Shown piece after piece: positions 16,984-25,312 of a stretch of 30,411 nt of DNA. Under the pieces are notes generated by a model, which was given only the letters and a program-made list of their open reading frames with translations, made no database searches and had not been told where the DNA came from. Positions within the stretch are counted from its first letter, which is position 1; every line of letters begins with the position of its first letter. The position numbers were made by a program, and so were the translations under genes. The stretch is from an uncultured Bacteroidales bacterium (GTDB lineage Bacteria; Bacteroidota; Bacteroidia; Bacteroidales; UBA932): contig CALCEJ010000136.1 of assembly GCA_937900465.1 (NCBI GenBank), forward strand, positions 1-30,411, in the 5' to 3' direction.

Positions 16984-17195
16984 CTTTAATGCTTTAGGCA
17001 AGGCGTAGATGCCGCTCAGGCAGCAACCGCCGGCGGACGTGTCCACCCCCGGACACGGGCAGGGGGAGGGGCCCGCAAGATACGAGTTCCGCGCCAGCGG
17101 GACGAAGGAGATTGTGGGAGGGGCCGGAGTGAGCGAAGCGAACGGAGTTCCGCCAGCGGTTGGCTGACTGGCGGCTCGGAGCCTTGACCGGGGGA
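16984..17195. repeat. Gene-free stretch with degenerate GC-rich repeats
   Basis: No believable gene was seen. Two diverged units share the cores GGGAGGGGCC (17064-17073 and 17116-17125) and GAGTTCCGC..CAGCGG (ending near 17100 and 17159). There is a small hairpin CCGCCAG/CTGGCGG (17150-17156 with 17168-17174) and another, GTGTCC/GGACAC, at about 17039-17056. It looks like a decayed intergenic repeat element. Confidence 0.45.
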
Positions 17196-17196
17196 C

Positions 17197-17432
17197 AAAA
17201 AGAGAGGGTGACTATCAGTCTCTCGACTTTTTAGCCTCCTTTTGTGCCCATAGCTTGCGGTAGGTGTCCTGATAGAGGTGACACCTACCGCGCCTGTTTT
17301 ATGTAAAATACTGATGGATAGGTAATTATCGTTTTTTGCCGCGTTAGGTGTTCCCCCCAAAGTGACACCTACCGCAGAAAATAGCTGATTCGATCAAAAA
17401 AGAGAGGGTGACTATCAGTCTCTCGACTTTTT
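17197..17432. repeat. 36-bp direct repeats flanking paired hairpins
   Basis: Identical 36-bp copies lie at 17197-17232 and 17397-17432, exactly 200 bp apart (core GAGAGGGTGACTATCAGTC). Between them are two related hairpins: 17257-17268 pairs perfectly with 17280-17291, and 17341-17352 pairs with 17364-17375 with one mismatch and one wobble. The right arms of both share GTGACACCTACCGC. The region has no credible ORF. Confidence 0.85.
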
Positions 17433-17440
17433 TGTCACCC
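17396..17440 (-). terminator. Terminator of the acyl-CoA synthetase-like gene
   Basis: Read on the minus strand, GGGTGAC (17440-17434) pairs with GTCACCC (17412-17406), with an inner AGTC/GACT stem, and is followed by TCTCTTTTTT. It starts 30 nt after the stop codon and uses the second copy of the 36-bp repeat as half of its stem. Confidence 0.7.
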
Positions 17441-17469
17441 CCATTTTTTGTCTTAGAAGAGTGTTGTTG

Positions 17470-19116
17470 CTACTTATACAGGAACCTTCTGATGCTCATC
17501 TTAGGGGTTTTCTCGAAGGGCTTGTCCATGACTTCGACCTTGGCGATCTGGGAGTAAGCGGGGAACTGACGGTTCGCGCCGAGTCGGATGTTCTCAGGAA
17601 TCTCCGCTTTTGCCTCCGCATCGAGGAGGGAGGTAGCGATGGCCTGTTCGTCGAGGAATACCAGGGCAACGAGCTTGCCGCCACGGTCCACTACGACGGA
17701 CTCCATCACATAAGGCTGGTTGTTTACAACGGCCTCGAGTTCCTCAGGGTAGATGTTCTGACCGGAAGGGCCAAGTATCATATTCTTGGAACGGCCGCGG
17801 ATGAAGATATTACCTTCCGCGTCGATGATTCCAAGGTCACCGGTACGGAGCCATCCGTCCTCTGTGAAGGCGTTAGCCGTAGCCTCTTCGTTCTTGTAAT
17901 AGCCTATCGTAATGTTCTCACCACGGGCCTGGATCTCACCGACGACATGCTGGGGATCATCGGAGTCGATGCGGACCTCAGCCACGTCGACAGCCTTTCC
18001 ACAGGATCCTGCGACATATTTTGTCCAGTGCTCGTATGCAAGCAGAGGGCAGGCTTCCGTCATTCCGTATCCTACCAGATAAGGGAATTTGATCTTCTTG
18101 AAGAGCTTTTCGACCTCAGGGTTGAGAGCAGCTCCGCCCATAATGAATTCCTGGACATTGCCGCCGAATGCCTGGACCAGTCCGTCCTTGACTTTCTTGT
18201 AGATGACGTTGTTCAGTCCGGGAACCTTGAGTGCGAATTTGATTGCAGGCTTGTCGAGAGTGGGCTTTACCTTGGATTTGTAGATCTTCTCCATTACGAG
18301 AGGAACAGTGATCAGAAGGTAGGGCTTTACGTCTGCGAATGCCTTGAGAAGGGCGGCGGGAGTCGGAGCCTTGGCCATCCAGTAGATGGACGTTCCGTTG
18401 CAAAGGGGATAGAGGAACTCGATCACGAGGCCGTACATATGGGCCATCGGGAGCATCGAGACCATCTTGTCGCCGGCAGGGACGTTCCTCTGGCTATAGT
18501 CGACGTTGGCGCTGAAGTTACGGTACGTAAGCATTACGCCCTTGGGGTCGCCGGTAGAACCGGAGGTGTAGTTGATGGTGGAGAGGTCATCCCAGTTGTC
18601 CGTAGGGAATACGACATCTCCGGGGCCGAAACCGTTAGGATATTTCTCCGCGAAGAGTTTATCCCAATTGTCAACCGCTTCCTGAATCTTCGGATCCCTG
18701 CAAAGCAGTACATTCCAGTTGTCGACGTCGAAGACAACCTTCAGCTGGGGCATTTTCTCCGGGTCCATCTTAGCCCATCTTGCCGCATTCGTAAAGAGAG
18801 CGATGCTCTCCGAATGATTCACAAGGCCCATTACGCTGTCGGGCGTAAAGTCAGCAAGGATAGGGACGATGACGGTCTCATAGGTGTTTACCGCGAGGTA
18901 TGCAAAACCCCAGCGTGCGCCGTTGTTCGCGCAGAGGGCGATTTTGTCCCCCTTCTTGAAGCCGGCCTTTTCAAAGATGATGTGGAAACGTGCGATGTCA
19001 GTTGCCATCTGGGCGTAGGTGAAAGAGTCGCCGCCGATGGTATTCAGCGCAGGCTTATCCCAGAACTTACGGGTTGCGTCCTGGAGGCGCTGCAGGTAAT
19101 GAGGATAGTTGCTCAT
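17470..19116 (-). CDS. Long-chain acyl-CoA synthetase-like AMP-binding enzyme
   Basis: This predicted adenylate-forming ligase activates a fatty acid with ATP and CoA. The 548-residue protein has the P-loop INYTSGSTGDPKG (residues 181-193), the A5-type motif YGMTEACPLL, GEIQARGENITIGYYKN, GWLRTGDLG with the ribose-binding Asp, the hinge GRSKNMILGPSGQNIYPEELE, and the C-terminal PFEKTPKMSIRRF. In the last motif the position where FadD-like enzymes carry the catalytic Lys appears as Ser, with a Lys two residues earlier, so activity needs care. The ATG (complement 19114-19116) was chosen over an upstream in-frame one at 19155, which overlaps the promoter. Substrate cannot be told from sequence. 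It is transcribed alone, divergent from the HAD gene. Confidence 0.88.
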   Translation of the reverse strand: MSNYPHYLQRLQDATRKFWDKPALNTIGGDSFTYAQMATDIARFHIIFEKAGFKKGDKIALCANNGARWGFAYLAVNTYETVIVPILADFTPDSVMGLVNHSESIALFTNAARWAKMDPEKMPQLKVVFDVDNWNVLLCRDPKIQEAVDNWDKLFAEKYPNGFGPGDVVFPTDNWDDLSTINYTSGSTGDPKGVMLTYRNFSANVDYSQRNVPAGDKMVSMLPMAHMYGLVIEFLYPLCNGTSIYWMAKAPTPAALLKAFADVKPYLLITVPLVMEKIYKSKVKPTLDKPAIKFALKVPGLNNVIYKKVKDGLVQAFGGNVQEFIMGGAALNPEVEKLFKKIKFPYLVGYGMTEACPLLAYEHWTKYVAGSCGKAVDVAEVRIDSDDPQHVVGEIQARGENITIGYYKNEEATANAFTEDGWLRTGDLGIIDAEGNIFIRGRSKNMILGPSGQNIYPEELEAVVNNQPYVMESVVVDRGGKLVALVFLDEQAIATSLLDAEAKAEIPENIRLGANRQFPAYSQIAKVEVMDKPFEKTPKMSIRRFLYK

Positions 19117-19143
19117 AAAATAATCAAGTTTAAGTACAACGGG

Positions 19144-19151
19144 CAAAGATA
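19144..19151 (-). promoter_or_regulatory. -7 box for the acyl-CoA synthetase-like gene
   Basis: The minus strand reads TATCTTTG (TAnnTTTG), 27 nt before the ATG. It lies back to back with the plus-strand box at 19175-19182. Confidence 0.6.
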
Positions 19152-19174
19152 GCAATTTTTACGGGAAGAATGGT

Positions 19175-19182
19175 TATCTTTG
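19175..19182 (+). promoter_or_regulatory. -7 box for the seven-gene operon starting at 19204
   Basis: TATCTTTG matches TAnnTTTG and lies 21 nt before the HAD gene ATG. It is the only clear promoter seen for the genes from 19204 to 26076. Confidence 0.6.
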
Positions 19183-19203
19183 TACCGTTAAACCCAGGTG
19201 ATT

Positions 19204-20043
19204 ATGAGAAGAAAACCCATAGTAGCCCTCATTTACGATTTTGACGGAACCCTTTCTCCGGGCAATATGCAGGAGTTCGGATTCATCCAGGCTGTGGGCC
19301 AGACTCCCGACGAGTTCTGGGCAAAGAGCGACAATATCGCAAGGGGACAGGATGCGTCCAATATCCTTGCCTATATGAAACTTATGTTCGACGAAGCCGC
19401 GAAGAAAGGAATCAAGCTCACCCGTGAGGATTTCCGCCGCTATGGGGCCGATATCAAGCTCTATGAGGGGGTACGGGAGTGGTTCCGGAATGTGAACGAG
19501 TACGGGGAATCAAAGGGCGTCAAGGTGGAACACTACATCAATTCCTCCGGCCTCACGGAAATCATCGAAGGTTCGCCAATCGCGAAGGAATTCAAGCATA
19601 TATTTGCAGGCAGCTACATCTACGATGAGAAGGGAGAAGCGGAATGGCCCGGAATCGCCGTGGACTTTACTGCTAAAACCCAATATCTTTTCAAAATCCA
19701 GAAGGGAATCTTCTCCTCCCGTGATGCAAAGATGGTAAACGAAAGTATGGCGGAAGAGGCTAAGCGAATTCCTTTTTCCAATATGATTTACTTCGGCGAC
19801 GGAGAGACCGATGTCCCTTCTATGAAGATCGTGGGTATGTTCGGCGGCAACCCCATCGCTGTCTTCGACCCCTCAAAACCCGGGAAGAGGGATATCGCTC
19901 GCCGTCTCCAGCGCCAGGGACGGGTAAACTACATCACTCCCGCCTCCTATACCAAGGACTCCCGTACTTTCCGCCTTGTCTGCGCCATTATCGACAAGAT
20001 AAAGGCGGACAACGATCTGCGCCTGTTCACCCTTTACAAATAG
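19204..20043 (+). CDS. HAD-superfamily hydrolase
   Basis: This is a predicted cytoplasmic phosphatase of the haloacid dehalogenase superfamily; the substrate is unknown. The 279-residue protein has motif I IYDFDGTLSPGN (nucleophile and acid Asp), a motif II-like INSSGLTEII, and motif III/IV YFGDGETDVPSMKIVGMFGG. A helical cap lies between motifs I and II. An in-frame GTG exists 6 nt upstream at 19198, but the ATG at 19204 is the simpler start. It heads a run of seven same-strand genes with gaps of 20 nt or less. The neighbours do not point to a specific substrate. Confidence 0.85.
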   Translation: MRRKPIVALIYDFDGTLSPGNMQEFGFIQAVGQTPDEFWAKSDNIARGQDASNILAYMKLMFDEAAKKGIKLTREDFRRYGADIKLYEGVREWFRNVNEYGESKGVKVEHYINSSGLTEIIEGSPIAKEFKHIFAGSYIYDEKGEAEWPGIAVDFTAKTQYLFKIQKGIFSSRDAKMVNESMAEEAKRIPFSNMIYFGDGETDVPSMKIVGMFGGNPIAVFDPSKPGKRDIARRLQRQGRVNYITPASYTKDSRTFRLVCAIIDKIKADNDLRLFTLYK

Positions 20044-20052
20044 TTCAGAAAA

Positions 20053-20661
20053 ATGAAAAAGATACTCATCACACTTATGCTGATTGCCGGCGCAGTCAGC
20101 GCCTATGCCCAGAGCTCCGCAGGAGTCGTGTACGAAAAGGAATTCCACCTGTTTGATTTCAGCTTAAACGCCAGACGTCTGGAGTTTGGCCTTAACTTCG
20201 GCCAGGCCGGTTCGTTCACTCCTTATGCCCGTTTCGGAATGGGCGCGTGCGCTCTTGTAAATGGCATATATCTGGATTATCTGGAGGCGAATCCCCAGCA
20301 CAAGTACAATCACGAGGTTACGGACACTAAGTGGGACGACACCGTCGCATTCTGCATCAACGCCGGTTATCAGATTCCTATTCTCAGCTGGCTTCGCATT
20401 ATGCCCGTTCTGGGCTATGCCCAGACTAACGAGGGTGTGACAGACGGATCTTCCCTGCATCTGAGTGCGGACGAGGATAATACTACGTGGTACCACGAGT
20501 ATAAGGTTACCCCGGGGACCAGGACTCATTATTTCAATTATGGCGGCGGATTGTCCATCCAGCCGTGCAAGTGGTTCAGCGTTAATCTGATAGCGACCCG
20601 CTACGCCCTTTACGGGGGTATCGGCATAGACCTTCTCTCATTTGTAAAGACTCGGGGGTAA
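20053..20661 (+). CDS. Small outer-membrane beta-barrel-like protein, unknown function
   Basis: I do not recognise a named family. The 202-residue protein has a clear signal peptide (MKKILITLMLIAGAVSAYAQ). It then shows alternating aromatic/hydrophobic stretches typical of an 8- to 10-strand barrel: RLEFGLNFGQAG, FTPYARFGMGACAL, VAFCINAGYQIPIL, IMPVLGYAQTN, YFNYGGGLSIQP and FSVNLIATRYALYGGIGIDL. It lies 9 nt after the HAD gene and 17 nt before the esterase gene, so it is probably co-transcribed with both. No catalytic motif is visible. It could be a small porin or a lipid- or surface-associated barrel. Confidence 0.75.
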   Translation: MKKILITLMLIAGAVSAYAQSSAGVVYEKEFHLFDFSLNARRLEFGLNFGQAGSFTPYARFGMGACALVNGIYLDYLEANPQHKYNHEVTDTKWDDTVAFCINAGYQIPILSWLRIMPVLGYAQTNEGVTDGSSLHLSADEDNTTWYHEYKVTPGTRTHYFNYGGGLSIQPCKWFSVNLIATRYALYGGIGIDLLSFVKTRG

Positions 20662-20678
20662 TAATTGATTCTACTGTT

Positions 20679-22070
20679 ATGAAAAAGTATTTGTTTATCC
20701 TTCTTGCAACGCTTTCTGTGCTGGGATTATCTTCATCCTGCGGCGATTCTTCCTCCATCGACGATGAATCAGGGGAACAGCAGGGTACCGGGAAGACGGA
20801 AAACCTCGAGGATCTGACGCTTACCATAATAGCGGACGGAGACCGTGTCTTCTCCAAAAAGCCCACATTCACGGCACACGTCGAGAATCCAGCAAACGTG
20901 GAGGCGGAGGCCAAGATAATTTGTAGTATAAAAACAGATACAAAGGAGCCGGTCGTTTCTTTTGAACTGACGGAGAAGATCCCTGCAAATGGGCAAAAGG
21001 ACATTGTCCTTACTACAGAGGACAACCTTGAGCCCGGGTTTTATAATGCCAACTGCTTCTTGAACGGCAGGGGTACTCCTGTGGTCGCCTTCGGAATCGA
21101 TCCCTTCGATATAGTATCAGCCCCTGACAAACAGGCGGATTTCGATGAATTCTGGGAGGCGGCGAAGGCGCAGCTTGCAGCTGTTGATATGAAGGTGGAT
21201 ATGGTGGAGATTGTAAGTAAAAGCAACTCGAACTGCAAGGTCTATTTCGTCGAGCTCCAGTCGGTTCCGGACGGTCCTGACGGAGATCCTGTCCTGATTC
21301 ACGGCTATTACCTGGAGCCCCAGGACGGGCAGAAACATCCCGTCCTGATGCATTTCTACGGTTATGACACGCTGGGCAGCAAGCAAAAGGTCTATTGCCC
21401 CTCCGGAGACGGAAAGTATGCGGAATTCTATCTTTCGCATCGCGGCCAGTACCTCAACCGTACAACCGCCGACAAGAGGGAACCCGACGGAAAGGGAGAC
21501 TTCGAGAATATTTACGGAGACTGGTTTGCCTATGGTTTCGGCTATAAAGACAGCTATTATTACCGCGGTGCCTTCTTGGACTGCGTACAGGCGGTTAATT
21601 TTATGGCTACCCGTCCTACTTCCGATATGGTCCACCTTTTTGCTGAGGGCTCCAGCCAGGGCGGCGCCCTGTCATATGCTGTCGCGGCCCTCAGTGACTA
21701 CCCGTTTACGGCCATCGCCCCCTGCGTAGCTTTCCTCGGAGACTATCCGGATTACTTCCGTATCGTTGACTGGCCCGCTAACGTAGCCAAGTCCTGCGCG
21801 TCCCAGAATGGGCTCTCGGATGAGCAGATGTACGCTTTCCTGAGCTACTTCGACACCAAGAACCTCGCTACGAGGATTCCTGCCTCTACGGCGGTCCTGG
21901 CCTGCAGCGGCCTCTTGGACAAAACTTGTCCGCCCCATACCAACATCGCCCCCTACAACAACCTGGCGGGCAAGGACAAGGAATACTACTTCTACCCAAA
22001 GATGAATCACGAGATCCCCTCTGACTGGTCTTCCAAGATGATGAAGTTCTTCGCCAAGAAGCTGGAATAA
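20679..22070 (+). CDS. Acetyl-xylan-esterase-like (CE7) lipoprotein
   Basis: This predicted secreted serine esterase would remove acetyl groups from sugars or small acetylated compounds. The 463-residue protein has a lipoprotein signal with lipobox LSSSC, followed by a Ser/Asp-rich tether (GDSSSIDDESGEQQ) that suggests outer-membrane, possibly surface, location. An N-terminal beta-sandwich-like region (about residues 45-140) precedes the alpha/beta-hydrolase domain. That domain carries the CE7 marks: LSHRGQY (RGQ motif), the nucleophile elbow AEGSSQGGALSYA (GxSQGG), the catalytic Asp region LLDKTCPPHT, and MNHEIP (HE motif). No SusC/SusD pair or glycoside hydrolase accompanies it in the window, so a role in a classical polysaccharide locus is not supported. 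Confidence 0.88.
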   Translation: MKKYLFILLATLSVLGLSSSCGDSSSIDDESGEQQGTGKTENLEDLTLTIIADGDRVFSKKPTFTAHVENPANVEAEAKIICSIKTDTKEPVVSFELTEKIPANGQKDIVLTTEDNLEPGFYNANCFLNGRGTPVVAFGIDPFDIVSAPDKQADFDEFWEAAKAQLAAVDMKVDMVEIVSKSNSNCKVYFVELQSVPDGPDGDPVLIHGYYLEPQDGQKHPVLMHFYGYDTLGSKQKVYCPSGDGKYAEFYLSHRGQYLNRTTADKREPDGKGDFENIYGDWFAYGFGYKDSYYYRGAFLDCVQAVNFMATRPTSDMVHLFAEGSSQGGALSYAVAALSDYPFTAIAPCVAFLGDYPDYFRIVDWPANVAKSCASQNGLSDEQMYAFLSYFDTKNLATRIPASTAVLACSGLLDKTCPPHTNIAPYNNLAGKDKEYYFYPKMNHEIPSDWSSKMMKFFAKKLE

Positions 22071-22090
22071 TCTGCGGAAACGACGACACA

Positions 22091-24106
22091 ATGAAAAGAT
22101 GCTTTATCATTGCAGTGGCCTTCCTGTGTGGCGTCAGTGCAAAAGCGCAGGATACATTGGATGTATTCTCGCGTCATCTTAAACTTAATGAAGTGGTTGT
22201 GACCGGACTTACCGGCGAGAGCAGGAAAAGTGAAACTCCGGTTCCTGTGAGTGTCCTGGATGCAACCGACCTTCGTTCCAGCGCCACGGGAAACGTTATC
22301 GGTACCATTGCAAATGAGCCCGGCGTAAGCCAGATTACAACAGGCGGCGGCATCGGGAAACCCGTCATCAGGGGCCTGGGCTACAATAGAGTTGTCGTTA
22401 TTGCTGACGGAATCCGCCAGGAAGGACAGCAGTGGGGAGATGAACACGGTGTGGAGTTGGATGGGAACGGCGTCCATTCAGCTGAGATTATCAAAGGCCC
22501 TGCCAGCTTGATGTATGGCTCTGACGCCCTTGCCGGCGTAATCATATTCCACCCGGATGTGAATCTCGCGCCCGGCTCATTTGCTGCCGACTTGAGCAGT
22601 GAATATCAGAGCAATAGCGGCCTCGCGGGCTACAGCCTGTATCACGCCGGCAATGTGAACGGAGTCACGTGGGGGCTCCGCTTCAGCGACAAATATGCCC
22701 ACGCATACCGCAATGCCGCCGACGGACTTGTTCCCGGCACCCAATTCCGGGAACGGGCCTTCACCGGCAGTATGGGCATTAATCGCAAATGGGGCATATC
22801 GCGTCTGACTCTGGGCTATTTCCACCTGACGCCCGGTATGGCGGAAGGATATGAAGACGGAATCCTTGAGGGCCCTACGGGTTACGGCATTGAGATTCCT
22901 TTTCAGCAGGTCCGTCATTATAAAGCCGTCCTGAACAACACATTCCGCGTTGGTGACGGGAGAATCAAAGCTCTCGTGGGCTACCAGTTCAACCATCGGC
23001 AGGAATATGAAGAAGGTTTTTCAGAGCCCGGCCTGGACTTTCAGCTGGGAACGATCAATTACGACCTCAAGTACATATCGGCCGATATGAACGGCTGGAA
23101 GTTCTCCGGGGGTGTCGGAGGTATGAATCAGAGCAGTAGAAACCTTGGAGAGGAAGTTTTGATTCCTGCCTACAACCTCTTTGATGCCGGGCTGTTTACC
23201 ACAGCCACAAAGTCACTTGGGAGATTCCACTTCTCAGGAGGTCTCAGGGCCGATGTAAGATTCCTCCACAGTCTCCCGCTGGAAGGCACTTTTACTGAAT
23301 TCAACCGTACCTTCCCCGGAATAACCGGAAGCCTCGGGGCGGTCTATACTCCCGTTCCCGGCCTTAATGTCAGGGCAAATCTCTCACGTGGTTTCAGGGC
23401 TCCTAATCTGAGCGAACTCGCTTCAAACGGTGTCCACGAAGGGACTGTCCGCTACGAAAAGGGGGACAATTCCCTTAAACCCGAATTCAGCCTTCAGGGA
23501 GATTTCGGGGCTGATTACGCCAGCGATTATCTGTCCCTGTCATCGGCCGTTTTCTGCAACCGGATAGACAACTATATCTATGCCGCCCGGACAGGCGATA
23601 TAATTGACGGATTCGATGTCTATTCATACACAGCCGGGACAGCGCTCCTTTACGGCACGGAGTTTTCGGCCGATGTCCACCCCATTCACCAGTTCCATCT
23701 TGGAGCCCGGTTCTCGTATGTCCGCGGATCCTTTACGGAGAGTGATATGCCGCTGATTCCGGCTCCGCGCCTTGGCGGAGACATCAAATGGGAGATAACC
23801 CATAGCGGAAAAGTCTTCAATGACTGCTGTCTCGCATTAAGGGTAGATCACTGTTTCGCCCAAAACCATTTCCTGCCTGGCACGGAAACTGCTACTCCCG
23901 CCTACACATTGCTGGGTGTTTCGGCGGGTACTGATATCCTTGTCCGTGGACGTCGCATAGCCTCGATATACATTATGGCGGACAACCTGACGGATGTAGT
24001 TTATACGGATCACCTAAGCCGTCTCAAATATGTCGGAATCCGTAATCCCGGCCGCAACATTACGTTTAAACTGTTGATACCCCTTATGAAGATATATAAG
24101 CTATGA
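22091..24106 (+). CDS. TonB-dependent outer membrane receptor
   Basis: This is an energised outer-membrane importer of a scarce nutrient; the substrate is unknown. The 671-residue protein has a signal peptide (ending VSAKAQ), a TonB-box-like LNEVVVTG and a plug domain (about residues 40-160) with IANEPGVSQITTGGGIGKPVIRGLGYNRVVVIADGI and EIIKGPASLMYGSDALAGVI. A 22-strand-type barrel follows, with GFRAPNLSELASNGVHEGT. It lacks the carboxypeptidase-regulatory N-terminal extension of SusC-type receptors, so it resembles siderophore, heme or metal receptors more than glycan importers; QQWGDEHG in the plug is worth noting as a possible metal-contact loop. The 3' end overlaps the next gene by 4 nt. 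Confidence 0.92.
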   Translation: MKRCFIIAVAFLCGVSAKAQDTLDVFSRHLKLNEVVVTGLTGESRKSETPVPVSVLDATDLRSSATGNVIGTIANEPGVSQITTGGGIGKPVIRGLGYNRVVVIADGIRQEGQQWGDEHGVELDGNGVHSAEIIKGPASLMYGSDALAGVIIFHPDVNLAPGSFAADLSSEYQSNSGLAGYSLYHAGNVNGVTWGLRFSDKYAHAYRNAADGLVPGTQFRERAFTGSMGINRKWGISRLTLGYFHLTPGMAEGYEDGILEGPTGYGIEIPFQQVRHYKAVLNNTFRVGDGRIKALVGYQFNHRQEYEEGFSEPGLDFQLGTINYDLKYISADMNGWKFSGGVGGMNQSSRNLGEEVLIPAYNLFDAGLFTTATKSLGRFHFSGGLRADVRFLHSLPLEGTFTEFNRTFPGITGSLGAVYTPVPGLNVRANLSRGFRAPNLSELASNGVHEGTVRYEKGDNSLKPEFSLQGDFGADYASDYLSLSSAVFCNRIDNYIYAARTGDIIDGFDVYSYTAGTALLYGTEFSADVHPIHQFHLGARFSYVRGSFTESDMPLIPAPRLGGDIKWEITHSGKVFNDCCLALRVDHCFAQNHFLPGTETATPAYTLLGVSAGTDILVRGRRIASIYIMADNLTDVVYTDHLSRLKYVGIRNPGRNITFKLLIPLMKIYKL

Positions 24107-24525
24107 AAAGAATTGTCACACTGATACTTGCTCTGGCGATGCTTCCGGCCTTCGGCGCTTTCGCCCAGACCGGGGACGCAGCCCCGAAACTCAATAAGAA
24201 GAACCTCCTGGTGAAGGAGTGGAACACCAACGCCAAAGGTGTTGCCAGTACCTTGGATCACCTGACCATATACTCCCCGGAAGGGAAGAAACTGGAAGAA
24301 ATCGAATACGACACCGCCGGAAAGCAGAAATGGCGCAAGCGTTACGAGTGGGGAGAGAACTTGAAGATGACCCGGGAGCTGGTCTATGACGAGCGCAATC
24401 GCCTCGTGAACTACAAAAAGTTTGAATACAACGAGTTCGGAAAGAAAAAGGTGCAGTACACATATGACGCAAAAGGGAAGCTGATTTCCACCAAGGTGTT
24501 CGAATATATAGCGGCCGATGACTGA
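24103..24525 (+). CDS. Secreted YD-repeat-like protein, unknown function
   Basis: This 140-residue protein has a signal peptide (ending GAFAQ). Its body consists of imperfect repeats of about 20 residues with the pattern Y-x-x-x-G-K: YSPEGKKLEEIEYD, YDTAGKQKWRKRYEW, YDERNRLVNYKKFEY, YNEFGKKKVQYTYD, YDAKGKLISTKVFEY. This looks like a short stack of RHS/YD-type beta-hairpin repeats. It is very rich in Lys and Tyr. It overlaps the TonB receptor gene by 4 nt and the VTC gene by 8 nt, which ties its expression closely to both. A periplasmic binding or scaffold role is possible, but I see no catalytic site. Confidence 0.75.
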   Translation: MKRIVTLILALAMLPAFGAFAQTGDAAPKLNKKNLLVKEWNTNAKGVASTLDHLTIYSPEGKKLEEIEYDTAGKQKWRKRYEWGENLKMTRELVYDERNRLVNYKKFEYNEFGKKKVQYTYDAKGKLISTKVFEYIAADD

Positions 24526-25312
24526 AACCAACCAATTCATTGAAGCAGCGGCCTCGTCCATCCCAGCCATCACCCTGGATGAGATGGACGGGGTGAAGTT
24601 GCTTAACCGCATTGACGCCAAGTTCCTGACCAACGAGTCGACGCTTCTTGAGGTGCTTTCCGATGCCAAAGCAGCGGGCTACCGTGCCCTGGAGACCGAA
24701 GGCACTAAGGTCAGTCCGTACAATTCCATCTACTTCGATACACCGGGGATGAAGATGTTCCTGGACCATCACAACTGTCGTCTTATACGCCAGAAGGTGC
24801 GTACGCGCGAGTATGTGAATTCCGGAACGGCTTTCCTGGAGATCAAACGGAAGAACAACCACGGACGCACCAAGAAAAAGCGTATCGGCATAGATGAAAA
24901 GGAGATGCTGGGTTTTGCCGGAAATCCGGTGGCGTGCGAGTATCTTTCCAATCATTCCTGGTTCACGGTGGAGGACCTTTCTCCTGTGCTGTCCACGGCC
25001 TTCCGGCGCATCACGCTGGTGAATCCGGCAATGACGGAGCGCCTCACCATCGATACATCGCTATTGTTCACAAACTTCCAGACCGGCAAGAAGGCCTCGC
25101 TGGAGGATGCCGTGATTATCGAACTCAAGCAGGACGGCCACGCCTCCAGTCAGATGAAGAGCATCCTGCTGGCACACCGGGTAAAGCCCGTTCGCGTAAG
25201 CAAATACTGTATTGCCGTCACCCTTACCGACCCTTCCGTCAAGAGCGGCCGTTTCAAGGTAAAAGTACGGACCATAGAAAAGACTATTAACAAAAAAATC
25301 AACGTGATATGA
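24518..25312 (+). CDS. VTC-domain (polyphosphate polymerase-like) protein
   Basis: The VTC domain is a triphosphate-tunnel fold; in yeast VTC4 it polymerises phosphate from ATP. This 264-residue cytoplasmic protein shows the family's charged tunnel strands in order: LLNRIDAKFLTNES, YNSIYFDTPGMKMFLDHHN, RQKVRTREYV, FLEIKRKNNHGRTKKKRIGI, RLTIDTSLLF and the late VIIELKQDG (metal-binding Glu). The basic residues and EIK/ELK glutamates expected to line the tunnel are present. It overlaps the DUF4956 gene by 4 nt, a pairing often seen in bacteria. Whether this version makes polyphosphate or processes another triphosphate is unproven. Confidence 0.88.
   Translation: MTETNQFIEAAASSIPAITLDEMDGVKLLNRIDAKFLTNESTLLEVLSDAKAAGYRALETEGTKVSPYNSIYFDTPGMKMFLDHHNCRLIRQKVRTREYVNSGTAFLEIKRKNNHGRTKKKRIGIDEKEMLGFAGNPVACEYLSNHSWFTVEDLSPVLSTAFRRITLVNPAMTERLTIDTSLLFTNFQTGKKASLEDAVIIELKQDGHASSQMKSILLAHRVKPVRVSKYCIAVTLTDPSVKSGRFKVKVRTIEKTINKKINVI

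Noticed and set aside
15694..17046. 450-codon frame antisense to the OmpA-family gene
   Set aside because: Composition is a shadow of the strongly biased codons of the porin; it runs through the terminator hairpin and has no recognisable domain.
17016..17360. 114-codon minus-strand frame in the OmpA/acyl-CoA synthetase gap
   Set aside because: It crosses hairpins and low-complexity GC-rich repeats and translates to Arg/Pro/Ser-rich sequence with no domain.
17197..17432. Possible CRISPR array
   Set aside because: Only two copies 200 bp apart with structured sequence between them; no regular spacers and no cas genes in the window.
17461..19152. 563-codon frame spanning the whole antisense of the acyl-CoA synthetase-like gene
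   Set aside because: The minus-strand product has all AMP-binding motifs in order; the plus frame has no domain and no signal.
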